From: Chitinophagales bacterium
Lineage (GTDB): Bacteria > Bacteroidota > Bacteroidia > Chitinophagales > Saprospiraceae
DNA length: 40,156 bases
Assembly: GCA_017303875.1 (NCBI GenBank)
Contig: JAFLBP010000046.1
Span: 1 to 40,156 of the forward strand
Direction: 5' to 3'
The notes under the pieces were generated by a model. The model worked only from the letters and a program-made list of their open reading frames with translations. It did not search any database and was not told where the DNA came from. Shown in pieces: positions 1-9,061 of this stretch. Position numbers and translations under genes: made by a program. The first letter of the stretch is position 1; each line of letters begins with the position of its first letter.

Positions 1-36
1 GAGTTGTTCAAGGCGACGAGAAGATGTATTTGCCAT
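1..36 (-). CDS. 5' end of an unidentified gene, cut by the window edge
   Basis: On the minus strand an ATG at 36 opens a frame that stays open to the window edge and gives MANTSSRRLEQL. A good -7 box (TAAATTTG, 64-71) lies about 30 bases upstream of the ATG, which is why I believe it is a real start. Twelve residues are too few to assign a family. It would be transcribed in the same direction as serS, downstream of it, from its own promoter. Confidence 0.45.
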   Translation of the reverse strand, partial: MANTSSRRLEQL

Positions 37-63
37 AACCGATTGATTATTAAATTCTTACGG

Positions 64-71
64 CAAATTTA
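64..71 (-). promoter_or_regulatory. -7 box upstream of the truncated gene at the window edge
   Basis: The minus strand reads TAAATTTG, an exact match to the Bacteroidota -7 consensus TAnnTTTG. A TTGG lies about 21 bases upstream as a possible -33. It is placed correctly for the ATG at 36. Confidence 0.45.
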
Positions 72-139
72 AAAACATAACGCGCTGATTACCAATATGT
101 CAATGAACGTTTCGGACAAGATTTATTGAAAATCAAAAA

Positions 140-1423
140 TTACGCTTCAATAATTTTAAACCCGGTGTATTTCCAAAGTGCTTTGGGGATTTTGATGCCT
201 TCGGGCGTTTGGTTGTTTTCCAGCAGGGCGGCCATTACGCGGGGCAGGGCCAGCGAGGAGCCGTTGAGGGTATGAGTAAGCTGGATTTTGCCGTCGCCAT
301 CGCGGTAGCGCAATTGGAGGCGGTTGCTCTGGAAGGTTTCAAAGTTGGATACCGAGCTGATTTCTAACCAGCGTTTTTGTGCGCCCGACCAGGCTTCAAA
401 GTCGTAAGTGAGCGCGGAGGTAAAGCCCATATCGCCGCCACAGAGGCGGAGGATTCGGTAGGGGATTTCGAGTTTGGCCAGAATTTTAGAGACGTGGCTG
501 ATCATGCCTTTGAGGGTCTCGTAGGATTTTTCCGGGTGTTCCACCACTACAATTTCCACTTTGTCAAATTGGTGCAGGCGGTTGAGGCCGCGCACGTGTG
601 CGCCCCAGGCGCCGGCTTCGCGACGGAAGCAGGGCGTGTAGGCGGTAAAGCGCAGGGGCAGGTTTTTGTAGGGCACAATCTCGTCGCGGACGAGGTTGGT
701 AACGGGTACTTCGGCGGTAGGGATGAGGTAGAGGTTATCGAGGTCACATTTGTACATCTGCGCTTCCTTGTCGGGCAGCTGGCCGGTGGCGCGGGCCGTG
801 TCTTCATTGACGAGGTGTGGTGGCAGAATTTCTTCGTAACCGGCTTTGATATTTTCGTCGAGGAAGAACTGGATGAGCGCGCGCTGGAGGCGGGCGCCTT
901 TGCCGCGGTAAACGGGGAAGCCCGATCCGGTGAGTTTTACGCCCAATTCAAAGTCGAAAAGGTTATATTTTTTGCCTAATTCCCAATGGGGGAGGGCATC
1001 TTCACCGAATTCGGGGAAGGGTTTGGTCCAGTCTTTTGCGACCTTGTTATCGTCGGCCGATTTGCCTTTTGGGACGAGTTTGCTGGGGATATTGGGTACG
1101 GAGTAGAGCAGTTCGTCGAGCCGGGTTTTGATGTCCAACTGGCGGCTTTCCAACTGGCGGCTGATTTCTTTCAGCTCCGCCACCTGCGCCTTGGCGGATT
1201 CCGCTTCGGCGCTTTTGCCCTGGCCCATGAGCTGGCCGATGGTTTTGGAGAGTCGGTTCATTTCGGCGAGGGTATCGTCGAGTTCTTTCTGAGTGACGCG
1301 GCGCTGATCGTCGATCTGGAGAATGGTATCAACGACTTTGAGTTGGGCGGCCGACCAGTTGCGCTTGCGCAGGCCTGCCAACACGCGTTGTTTTTCTTCG
1401 CGGAGTACTTTTAACTGGAGCAT
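140..1423 (-). CDS. serS: seryl-tRNA synthetase
   Basis: Charges tRNA-Ser with serine in the cytoplasm. The 427 residues match the usual length of bacterial SerRS. Residues 1-105 are the charged helical hairpin that contacts the long variable arm of tRNA-Ser. The class II catalytic core follows, with the serine-site motif TAEVP (about 236-240), motif 2 FRREAG (about 266-271) and a C-terminal motif 3 region containing LNGSSLALPR. The start is an ATG at 1423 giving MLQLKVLREE, the expected N-terminus. It is transcribed away from rho, with 433 bases between them. An 8-bp AT-rich inverted repeat (TTATTGAA, 123-130; TTCAATAA, 146-153) overlaps its last codons but looks too weak to call a terminator. 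Identification is secure. Confidence 0.98.
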   Translation of the reverse strand: MLQLKVLREEKQRVLAGLRKRNWSAAQLKVVDTILQIDDQRRVTQKELDDTLAEMNRLSKTIGQLMGQGKSAEAESAKAQVAELKEISRQLESRQLDIKTRLDELLYSVPNIPSKLVPKGKSADDNKVAKDWTKPFPEFGEDALPHWELGKKYNLFDFELGVKLTGSGFPVYRGKGARLQRALIQFFLDENIKAGYEEILPPHLVNEDTARATGQLPDKEAQMYKCDLDNLYLIPTAEVPVTNLVRDEIVPYKNLPLRFTAYTPCFRREAGAWGAHVRGLNRLHQFDKVEIVVVEHPEKSYETLKGMISHVSKILAKLEIPYRILRLCGGDMGFTSALTYDFEAWSGAQKRWLEISSVSNFETFQSNRLQLRYRDGDGKIQLTHTLNGSSLALPRVMAALLENNQTPEGIKIPKALWKYTGFKIIEA

Positions 1424-1856
1424 ATGCTTCGTTGCAGGGTGATAAAATTTCAGGAGCGGGAAAACATTTTCAACAAAAAAACGTTTAAATGGCTATTCTC
1501 GTTCCGACGAAATCGTTTTCGATAAAAAAACGCCGCAAGATATAGCGAATTTCAAAATACTGTTATCTTTGCGCCGTTCATTCCACATCGGTTCTCGCCG
1601 AAACTCCTTATCCCAAAGATTTCTAAGCTATCTTTTCCCTGTTTTCCGTACTGGATTTTTTCCACCAACTGGTTTACAAACAGTGGTAAAGGACTGTAAT
1701 TTTATCTACTATTCAGCAGCTTTGCTGTCTTTGTAACAACTACCTTCCCTTATACTACGCGGTTTCCCTGACTGAAAACGCTGGTAAATTTCACAAGCAC
1801 ATTAACCTTCACGCACTCTACGGAGGGCCTCCCATTTTGCACACAAACTCCACCCT
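1424..1856. other. 433-base intergenic region between divergent serS and rho
   Basis: No convincing gene or tRNA is visible. The region holds a predicted rho promoter (1564-1572), a near-palindrome CGAAATCGTTTTCG around 1508-1521 on the serS side, and the perfect palindrome GGAGGGCCTCC at 1822-1832, 25 bases before the rho ATG. No clear TAnnTTTG box was found for serS. If the rho promoter is right, about 280 bases are transcribed as an untranslated leader. Confidence 0.6.
1564..1572 (+). promoter_or_regulatory. predicted rho promoter, -7 box
   Basis: TATCTTTGC matches TAnnTTTG exactly. I see no good TTTG -33 element upstream. The start point would be near 1579, leaving a leader of roughly 280 bases before the rho ATG at 1857. 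Confidence 0.5.
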
Positions 1857-3953
1857 ATGTATGATATTTTGCAGCTTAACGAAAAGCTGGTAACCGAATT
1901 AAGAGAAATTGCTCAACACATCGGGGTCAAGGGCTACCATAAGCTCACCAAACAGGAATTGGTTTATAAAATTCTTGACGAACAAGCCCTGGCTGATAAA
2001 AATAACTCCAGCAAGCAAGTGCCCGTAGTGGATGAACCGAATCCGCAAACCGGCCGTCGACCCAAGAAAGTCAACATCGAGTCCGACGAAAAAACCGAAA
2101 ACACAGAGCAACAAGCCCCTCAAAGAGGCCGCAAACCCCAGGCGCAAAAAACAGCGCCCGAAAAGCCCAAGGCTCCCAGCCCTCAGCCCCCTGCTACACC
2201 TGCCGCTCCGCCACAAGCCCCGCCGCCACCCCAGCCGCCCCAGCAAATGCCGCCGCAGCAACCCAGAAATATGCCCCAAAACCGTCAGCCCGATCAACGG
2301 CCCCAAGGCCCCGATCAGCGCCGACAACAGGATTTCCGCAACTACAATAACCCGGACCAACGGCGCAACGATCCGCCACAACGCCCAGATCAGCCCCAGC
2401 GCCCCGATCAGCAGCGCCGGACAGATCCACGAGACCAACAACCGCTCCGCAACCCGCAACGCCGCGACTATGAAGCGCAGCGCCGTGAAGAAATGCAGCG
2501 CCGCGAAGAAATGTTGCGCAATAAACGCTGGGACGAACGCCGCCGCTGGGAAGAACGCAAGCCCCAACGCGATCCGCACCCCTCGCAGCAGCAACAACAA
2601 CAACCCAACCGCCCCGGAAACCCTAACCTCTACGATCCCGATGCCGTCCGCCTCAATAATATGGAGGAGGATTTTACCAACAACAATGGCGGCAATTTCG
2701 ATGAGGAAGACGAAATGATGGTGAATCGCCCCGTTGCACCCCAACAGGATATGCGCCAGGACTATCGCCAGGCAGAGCCTGAACCCGCCGAAGTAATGCC
2801 CGTTATCCCCAAAGAGCGTTTCGATGTAGAACTCGACGGGATTATTGAAGGCCTCGGCACCCTGGAAATGATGTCCGACGGATATGGATTCCTGCGCTCC
2901 GCAGATTATAACTACCAGACCAGCCCCGACGATATTTACGTTTCGCCCTCGCAGATCAAATTGTTCGGCCTGCGCACCGGCGATACGGTGAAGGGCGCCA
3001 TTCGCCCACCCAAAGAAGGTGAAAAATACTTTGCCCTGCTCAAAGTGAGCAAAATCAACGGCATGGACCCGAAAGATGTGCGCGACCGCGTACCTTTCGA
3101 CTACCTCACGCCGCTGTTCCCGACCTCCAAATTTAACTTGCTAATCAGCCCGACCGGCCGCGATTTCAGCAACCGGATCATTGAACTGTTTACGCCGATT
3201 GGTAAAGGGCAGCGCGGCCTGATCGTGGCGCAACCCAAAACCGGTAAAACCTTCCTGCTTAAGGACATCGCCAACGCCATCACGAAAAACCACCCCGAGT
3301 GCTACGTCATCATCCTGCTGATCGACGAACGCCCCGAGGAGGTAACCGATATGCGCCGCAGCGTTAAAGCGGAAGTGGTGGCCTCTACTTTTGACGAAGC
3401 CGCTGAAAACCACGTACGCCTTGCCAATATCGTACTCGACAAATCCAAGCGTATGGTAGAATGCGGTCACCACGTGGTGATCCTGCTCGACTCCATCACC
3501 CGTATGGCGCGTGCCTACAACACCGTGGCGCCTGCTTCCGGCAAAGTGCTCTCCGGTGGTGTGGAAGCAACAGCGCTGCAAAAGCCCAAAAAATTCTTCG
3601 GTGCTGCCCGTGCCATTGAAAACGGCGGCTCGCTGACCATCCTCGCTACCGCGCTCATCGACACCGGCTCGAAAATGGACCAGGTGATCTTTGAAGAATT
3701 TAAAGGTACCGGTAATATGGAGTTGCAGCTCGACCGCAACCTCGCCAACCGCCGCCTCTATCCTTCCATTGATCTGACTAAATCCAGCACGCGCCGCGAA
3801 GACCTGCTGCTCGACAAAGAAACGCTTCAGCGCATGTTTATCCTGCGCAATCACTTAGCCGATATGAAGCCGGAGGAAGCGATGGAATTTATCAAGAAGC
3901 ACATGATGAATACTTCCAGCAACGAAGATTTCCTGGAAGGTATGAACCGATAA
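1857..3953 (+). CDS. rho: transcription termination factor Rho with long disordered insert
   Basis: Hexameric RNA-dependent ATPase that ends transcription. At 698 residues it is far longer than the roughly 420 of E. coli Rho. Residues 1-42 form the Rho_N helical domain. Residues about 50-315 are low-complexity, rich in Pro, Gln, Arg and Asn, with repeated PDQ/RRE tracts and an acidic end. Residues about 320-400 are the RNA-binding cold-shock-like domain (GYGFLRS). The ATPase core follows with P-loop AQPKTGKT (about 458-465), Walker B ILLDSITRMARAYN and the Q/R-loop region (SGGVEATAL). Long Rho inserts are known in Bacteroidota, and the one in Bacteroides thetaiotaomicron is reported to promote phase separation. 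The start ATG at 1857 has no obvious Shine-Dalgarno. A strong hairpin terminator follows the gene. Confidence 0.97.
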   Translation: MYDILQLNEKLVTELREIAQHIGVKGYHKLTKQELVYKILDEQALADKNNSSKQVPVVDEPNPQTGRRPKKVNIESDEKTENTEQQAPQRGRKPQAQKTAPEKPKAPSPQPPATPAAPPQAPPPPQPPQQMPPQQPRNMPQNRQPDQRPQGPDQRRQQDFRNYNNPDQRRNDPPQRPDQPQRPDQQRRTDPRDQQPLRNPQRRDYEAQRREEMQRREEMLRNKRWDERRRWEERKPQRDPHPSQQQQQQPNRPGNPNLYDPDAVRLNNMEEDFTNNNGGNFDEEDEMMVNRPVAPQQDMRQDYRQAEPEPAEVMPVIPKERFDVELDGIIEGLGTLEMMSDGYGFLRSADYNYQTSPDDIYVSPSQIKLFGLRTGDTVKGAIRPPKEGEKYFALLKVSKINGMDPKDVRDRVPFDYLTPLFPTSKFNLLISPTGRDFSNRIIELFTPIGKGQRGLIVAQPKTGKTFLLKDIANAITKNHPECYVIILLIDERPEEVTDMRRSVKAEVVASTFDEAAENHVRLANIVLDKSKRMVECGHHVVILLDSITRMARAYNTVAPASGKVLSGGVEATALQKPKKFFGAARAIENGGSLTILATALIDTGSKMDQVIFEEFKGTGNMELQLDRNLANRRLYPSIDLTKSSTRREDLLLDKETLQRMFILRNHLADMKPEEAMEFIKKHMMNTSSNEDFLEGMNR

Positions 3954-4031
3954 GTCGTAAACGATCAAGGTATGAGCGCTATTCGGGCAGTATTTTCCCA
4001 TACCTTAGCATCAATATCGATTATTTCAATA

Positions 4032-4067
4032 AAAAACGCCGACAGCAAACCTGCTATCGGCGTTTTT
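4032..4067. terminator. bidirectional intrinsic terminator after rho
   Basis: A 16-bp stem (4032-4047 with 4052-4067, one G-T type mismatch) has a 4-base AACC loop. It is A-rich on the left and ends in TTTTT on the right, so it works on both strands. It separates rho (+) from the convergent T9SS gene ending at 4118. Confidence 0.9.
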
Positions 4068-4117
4068 CTTAATCAGATCAATTTTACATCTGTACAACAA
4101 GGATCATTTTATCTTCT

Positions 4118-5656
4118 TCAGCGCGCAAGCAGCAGGCGGAGGGTCTGGGTGCCATACCGATCCGTTATTTTCAGCAGGTACATACCGGAGTCCAGGTCAT
4201 GCACCGGATAGTAATGATCGGGCGAGGGTGTAAAGCTTTTTAGCAGACGCCCGTCGGTCGAGTATAACTCCAGCAGGATGGGTTGTTGGTCGTGTGGCGC
4301 ATGCAGCCTGAACCAGGAGTCGGCAGGGTTGGGATATATTGCCCAATCTGACGGCTCTCCAACGGGGTTGAGGCTTATCGTTGCAGGCATACAGAACAGC
4401 GTATCCAGGCAGCCATCCGGGCTGATTTTTATCAGCCAGCCCCAGTCTTGCGGTGTGGGGTATGGCGTTTGGGCGTATCCGCAGGCGACAATACTACCGG
4501 AGGAGAGTTCGACGGCATCGTAAAGCCAGTTCCAGGAACCATAGGTGCTTTCCCAGTAGGCGGTGTCCAGCCGAATCCAGCGGCGATTGCCTTGTGGGTC
4601 AAACCTGACCATAAACCCTGCAAAAGAATTATAAGGCAGCAGGGCGGGGGCCACATTAAAAAATGTGGGCCGCATGCCATAGCCCAGATAGTCGCCATTT
4701 TTTAAGATCAGCCCCCCGGTAAAGTGATTAAAAACATGGTCAGCTTTGCCAAAAGTATCCCGAAGCAGCAGGTTGAAATTACTGTCTCGCACCACCAGCA
4801 TTGGTTGGATGGATATTTCAGGGATTTGTGGCCGGTACAGGCCATTGGCGCTGAGGTACATCCACTTTTTTTCAGCGGTTTTGTAAAGATCGCAAATATT
4901 AAGTTCATTTAATGAATACTCGGATTCCCAGGTCCATTTTATTGCTCCCGTACTGTCAATTGCCGTTAACATTCCACTGCTTCTGGTAAGAGGTAGGGGC
5001 AGCCAGCTATAGCTGTTTATACTCCCCATAAGAATATATTCATTGTTGTTCTCAATAGAAATATTGGTAAGATACCAACTGTTCTCTGCATTTTTAAATT
5101 CCTTTTCCCAGAGCATATTGCCTTGGGTGTCTGTGCGTATAACAAACGAGAAAGTACCGGTAATTTGAGGGCGCTGTCTGCGTCCTCCAATGATGAATCC
5201 GTTTTCGACCTGACGGATAATTCTGAAGTTATTGTACAGGGTATTAGAATCGGGGTATTCTTTATACTGCATCAAATTCAGCGCGGTATCCAGCAGGTAG
5301 AAATAGCCTGCTCTTCGATTAAGAAAACTTCCGGTTATTGCAACACCGTTAGTACTTTCGAGTGGGGTAATCGTATTAGTATAATTGAGTGGAATATGCC
5401 CTCCCATGGGATCGGTAAAGCTTTTTTGTTTTAAAAGATTCCCCAGGGTGTCAAACTGCAAGACGATAAGTTCCTGCAGGCCGCTGGTACTATTCATGCC
5501 TACTCCCTGCACAATGATGGTGTCCCTGATCTGGGTGATTCCGCCAAACGCAGCGAATTTGAATCCTGCTTTTTCTATTATCGAAAATCCTTGCTGGGCT
5601 TTGCCTGCAAGGGAAAAGAAGGACAGGAGGAGCGTGAGTAGGTATGTTTTGTACAT
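4118..5656 (-). CDS. secreted T9SS beta-propeller-like protein
   Basis: A predicted extracellular protein of unknown function. The N-terminus (MYKTYLLTLLLSFFSLAGKAQ) is a Sec signal peptide. The body has recurring strands of the form D-x-x-G-x-x-x-W (for example DTQGNMLWEKEF, DSTGAIKWTW, DPQGNRRWIRL), spaced as in PQQ/kelch-type beta-propeller blades. The last 75 or so residues are a T9SS type A sorting domain: a YPNPADSWF opening, a LYSTDGRLLKS strand and an SGMYLLKI strand. The family known from such domains is cleaved and attached to the outer membrane or released. It follows the metalloprotease gene by 14 bases, so the two are probably co-transcribed. Substrate or binding partner cannot be inferred. 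Confidence 0.85.
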   Translation of the reverse strand: MYKTYLLTLLLSFFSLAGKAQQGFSIIEKAGFKFAAFGGITQIRDTIIVQGVGMNSTSGLQELIVLQFDTLGNLLKQKSFTDPMGGHIPLNYTNTITPLESTNGVAITGSFLNRRAGYFYLLDTALNLMQYKEYPDSNTLYNNFRIIRQVENGFIIGGRRQRPQITGTFSFVIRTDTQGNMLWEKEFKNAENSWYLTNISIENNNEYILMGSINSYSWLPLPLTRSSGMLTAIDSTGAIKWTWESEYSLNELNICDLYKTAEKKWMYLSANGLYRPQIPEISIQPMLVVRDSNFNLLLRDTFGKADHVFNHFTGGLILKNGDYLGYGMRPTFFNVAPALLPYNSFAGFMVRFDPQGNRRWIRLDTAYWESTYGSWNWLYDAVELSSGSIVACGYAQTPYPTPQDWGWLIKISPDGCLDTLFCMPATISLNPVGEPSDWAIYPNPADSWFRLHAPHDQQPILLELYSTDGRLLKSFTPSPDHYYPVHDLDSGMYLLKITDRYGTQTLRLLLAR

Positions 5657-5670
5657 GGGAGGGAGGGTTT

Positions 5671-8600
5671 TTACTGTAAGAAAATTTTTCCAGATGTAAT
5701 TACTATACCATTCGATTCAATAATGTAGTAATAAACTCCTGATGGAACGGATTCCGTATTCCAAAGGTATTTTGGCAAGCTCATATCCTGTACAGAGTGA
5801 ATCAGTTTTCCGATCGAGCTATACACTTTTATGCTTGTCATTGAAATATCATGCAAAGTTTCAAAGGTAACGTTACCGCTGGAAGGGTTCGGATAAACTT
5901 TGACATTTGCGCCTTCATTTTTTTTGGCGGTTCGGTCTTCTCTACTTCGGCTATCCAAAAGTTCACTGGTCACAAATTCCGGATTAAAGTGGCCGTTATT
6001 AAACACGAGAATATTTTTGACCTGTGGTAAATCTTGAAGTGCATTAATACCTTGCTTAAGGTAGGGCATGGAATCGAGTTTCAAAAAATAAGGATTTTGA
6101 TTTTTCAGGAGATATAACAGGCTGTTATGTTGTTCTGTTTTCATTACCTGAATCGAATCAGGAGAGAATGTAGCTACTGATTTTGTAAAACATTCCTGGA
6201 CTTTTATATCGTGATTGTCCAGGAAATACTGCTCCGCCATTAACCTGTAAGCATTGGGGCTGTTAAATATCTCGAGGCAATTAACAATAGAGTCTCTGTT
6301 ATAATCAAGCGTATCTGTCATAAGGTTTATTAACAATTTGAATGCTAGGCTATCCAATTGCTCTTTTAACAATGAATGTAAAATAGTGTTTGATTTATCA
6401 GTATTTTTTAACAAATGCTCTATATTTTTCATGGATTGACTTAGTTGAGAGTTGTAATCTTCGCTGAAATCATTATCATCACAAACGGGTGGGCAGGATA
6501 CTATCGTACAGTTACCTTCTTCAGATTCTTTTAAAGAAATATTTCCAATGTAATTCAGGGGGGGGTGATTCGCAATATTATCCGTATAGTGATAATCAAT
6601 CGGCTTCCCAAAATTAATGATATCCATTATTCGATAAGAAAAAGTATTGCCAGTAGCTTTTATCCCTACATTTGAAATTATCATCCCTTGCCTTGCTTTG
6701 ACCTCACCATCTGGGATGTCAATATCTATGTTATTGCCGGAATTGTTGTTGCACTCATAGGTTAACCCAGTCATTCCGGTAAATGGGTTGTTAACTCCAT
6801 TGACTCCGTTTGCAATATTTCCGTAGTGAAGATTAGTAAAATTATTATTTCGCACTTTTTTGTTTTCCCAACCTGTATTTTTACAAACGACTCCAACAGT
6901 TTCTTTGTCATCTATGAGCGAAGAAGAGAAGAAACTGTTTTCACTACATTCAAAACCTAATACATCGTCATTAAAATATATTCCGATTTGTGACGCGTTA
7001 AATACATGATTGGGTAAATTCTCTAACCGGAAAGAATTGAACTTGATTATTGCACCAGTTACCGATTGATTTCTGATTCCCGTAAAACACTTATCAAATT
7101 CAGCATTTGTGACCATATATGGTTTATTGTCAATTATTCTGGCGCTGTAAATGCCATATCCCAGACCTTCAAAGCGTGAATTTTTCACCTGAGGTGGGTA
7201 CACATTAGGGATATTTGATCCCTTTACGGTAAAATACGAATCATGGGCATAGATTCCATAGCCCCAGTCTTTGATGGATAGTCCCTCTGTTGACAGCGCA
7301 TTAACAAAGTTACACCCTGCAAATGTGACCCCGTTTATGCCAGTTAATCCAATAAAATGTTTGAAATTTTCTTGGTGTGGATAAAGGTCGTCCACGATAA
7401 AGGACATTCCAGTCATGGAGCCAAAGTATGGGCGCGGCTGCCCTTGCTGCCCAACAGGAGTAGAATATGGCCAGAAATTGTTATACGGGGCATATTCAAC
7501 TCCGATAATACAGTTTTTTATTGTTGCTTCTCTGCCTTGTAGTTGTCCGCCAGAGAAGTAAGGAGTTGGCCCATAGAGTTGTATCCCGACTCGTGCATTC
7601 TCAATTGTAGAATTAGGTCTGCATTCGATTCTTCCCTGCTGGAGTTGACCATTTGCCGGATATTGCGATACTGTAGGAGGGCTGCCCCATACTTTAACAC
7701 CTTCCCAGTATGCCCCTCCGGTACAGCTAAATCCGGTTAATGTACCGCTAAGTACCACTAAACCGCCGGGTTCAATGACAAGTTTATTATCTTTATTGAA
7801 GTGTACCCTTACTCCCTGCTCAATGGTAAGCGTGGCTCCTTGCCTGACGATTAAATCTCCGGCCAGATAAACATCGCCATTGCCGGGCGTATTATTTACC
7901 GACCAAACAGTGTTTTGTGTGATGACCTGATTAAAGTAGTTTGGAGCAACCAAACAACTTTGCAGAAGTGGAGAAATCTGAATAATGCGTTGCATTCTGT
8001 AGCCTTGTCCCGGACTGAATCCTGTTATACAGCTGAATTCGGTGTAGGCCATAATGTTGGTCTCATCAGGATTATATGGAGTTCCCTCTATATCTACGCC
8101 ACTACCCAGCCACTCGCAAGTTTCAGGTGAAACATTGTACCACATTCCGGGATCAACAGGGGTGTCGCAGACAAAATCACCACAACTTGAGCAGTTTACA
8201 TTATTTGCGTAGCTGTAGCAGGTGAAAAATATCTGATCCGTATGATATAAACCAAGGCAGTGCCCCATTTCGTGGGATATAACATGGGAATCGCTTGTCA
8301 GAGAGGTATATGGCGGTTTCCAATAATTTCCGTAAATGAAAAAGGCGTCTCCGGGAAGAGTATTGGCGGCAGCATATCCTGTTCCGGGACTACCGGGATC
8401 TTGATCGCCATATAAATATATATTGATTCCGTTTGGGAATTTATTGACACCTAAAATATCAATATGAGAGGTCGTGGCATAATATTGATCACTGTCTATA
8501 TAATCTATATTGCAGTCCCATACGAATGCAATATTGAAAGGTGCATAGTCCTCTTGCAAAATCTTTAAAGCCTTTCTTACAGCCTCTATAGACTGGCCTC

Positions 8601-8826
8601 CAGTCTTGTCAGATCTTCGTATCACATGAATGAATATCCTGATATTTACAGGAGCTAAATTTTGCTCGGGATATTGACTGATATATTGGTCAATAGGCCC
8701 GATGGCATCGGGGCCTGGCGTAAACGCACAATGGTTATGTTGACTGAAAGCATACTCGGAATGCCATAAAATGGCAATGACAAGTAAGCAGGTGTACATG
8801 AGTTTTGACGAAAAGGTGTGTTTCAT
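5671..8826 (-). CDS. secreted M43 (pappalysin/cytophagalysin-like) metalloprotease with beta-helix and T9SS tail
   Basis: A predicted extracellular zinc endopeptidase of 1051 residues. It has a signal peptide (cleavage near residue 28, FSQ), then a metzincin domain with zinc motif HEMGHCLGLYH (His185, Glu186, His189, His195) and a NIMAY Met-turn about 62 residues later. Cysteines around 203-237 fit the disulfides of this family. From about residue 300 to 760 there are short repeats of turns and strands (GVYFAGCNF, IIKFNSF, GIYFNDD) typical of a right-handed parallel beta-helix. After a helical linker it ends in a T9SS type A sorting domain (VYPNPSSGNVTFE ... SGVYYYII). Peptidase assignment is firm; the beta-helix and its role in surface or substrate binding are inferred. 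The ATG at 8826 is the only sensible start. Confidence 0.9.
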   Translation of the reverse strand: MKHTFSSKLMYTCLLVIAILWHSEYAFSQHNHCAFTPGPDAIGPIDQYISQYPEQNLAPVNIRIFIHVIRRSDKTGGQSIEAVRKALKILQEDYAPFNIAFVWDCNIDYIDSDQYYATTSHIDILGVNKFPNGINIYLYGDQDPGSPGTGYAAANTLPGDAFFIYGNYWKPPYTSLTSDSHVISHEMGHCLGLYHTDQIFFTCYSYANNVNCSSCGDFVCDTPVDPGMWYNVSPETCEWLGSGVDIEGTPYNPDETNIMAYTEFSCITGFSPGQGYRMQRIIQISPLLQSCLVAPNYFNQVITQNTVWSVNNTPGNGDVYLAGDLIVRQGATLTIEQGVRVHFNKDNKLVIEPGGLVVLSGTLTGFSCTGGAYWEGVKVWGSPPTVSQYPANGQLQQGRIECRPNSTIENARVGIQLYGPTPYFSGGQLQGREATIKNCIIGVEYAPYNNFWPYSTPVGQQGQPRPYFGSMTGMSFIVDDLYPHQENFKHFIGLTGINGVTFAGCNFVNALSTEGLSIKDWGYGIYAHDSYFTVKGSNIPNVYPPQVKNSRFEGLGYGIYSARIIDNKPYMVTNAEFDKCFTGIRNQSVTGAIIKFNSFRLENLPNHVFNASQIGIYFNDDVLGFECSENSFFSSSLIDDKETVGVVCKNTGWENKKVRNNNFTNLHYGNIANGVNGVNNPFTGMTGLTYECNNNSGNNIDIDIPDGEVKARQGMIISNVGIKATGNTFSYRIMDIINFGKPIDYHYTDNIANHPPLNYIGNISLKESEEGNCTIVSCPPVCDDNDFSEDYNSQLSQSMKNIEHLLKNTDKSNTILHSLLKEQLDSLAFKLLINLMTDTLDYNRDSIVNCLEIFNSPNAYRLMAEQYFLDNHDIKVQECFTKSVATFSPDSIQVMKTEQHNSLLYLLKNQNPYFLKLDSMPYLKQGINALQDLPQVKNILVFNNGHFNPEFVTSELLDSRSREDRTAKKNEGANVKVYPNPSSGNVTFETLHDISMTSIKVYSSIGKLIHSVQDMSLPKYLWNTESVPSGVYYYIIESNGIVITSGKIFLQ

Positions 8827-8914
8827 TTTTCAAAAATTTATAATTTTAAGGTTTTATTCTTGTATGCCTTCAGGAGGCAATACAAGAAAATTATTTGAAG
8901 TTTTAAAGGGCAAG

Positions 8915-8949
8915 AAAACCGCCCTCCATTTATGAAGGAGGGCGGTTTT
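8915..8949. terminator. strong intrinsic terminator
   Basis: A perfect 13-bp stem (AAAACCGCCCTCC at 8915-8927, GGAGGGCGGTTTT at 8937-8949) with a 9-base loop. On the minus strand it follows the 1459-aa gene by about 110 bases and ends in TTTT, so it should stop that transcript before the metalloprotease gene. Confidence 0.9.
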
Positions 8950-9061
8950 AGATTTGAAGAACAGTCATGCCAATCTTACATCGGTACTGTTATGCGAAAA
9001 ACACTATAAAAAGGATAGCCATGAAGATAACCAATCATGCAATTAAATGATGTTCCATTTC

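Noticed and set aside
377..979. 200-codon frame antisense to serS
   Set aside because: A shadow of the serS codons; no domain or start signal, and serS is certain.
1424..1856. tRNA or small RNA gene in the serS-rho gap
   Set aside because: No cloverleaf or TTCGA-type T-loop is visible and no terminator-like hairpin ends a candidate RNA.
1899..2744. 281-codon open frame antisense to rho
   Set aside because: It lies opposite the Pro/Gln/Arg-rich rho insert, whose codon bias removes stops in other frames; its translation is low-complexity and hydrophobic without family features.
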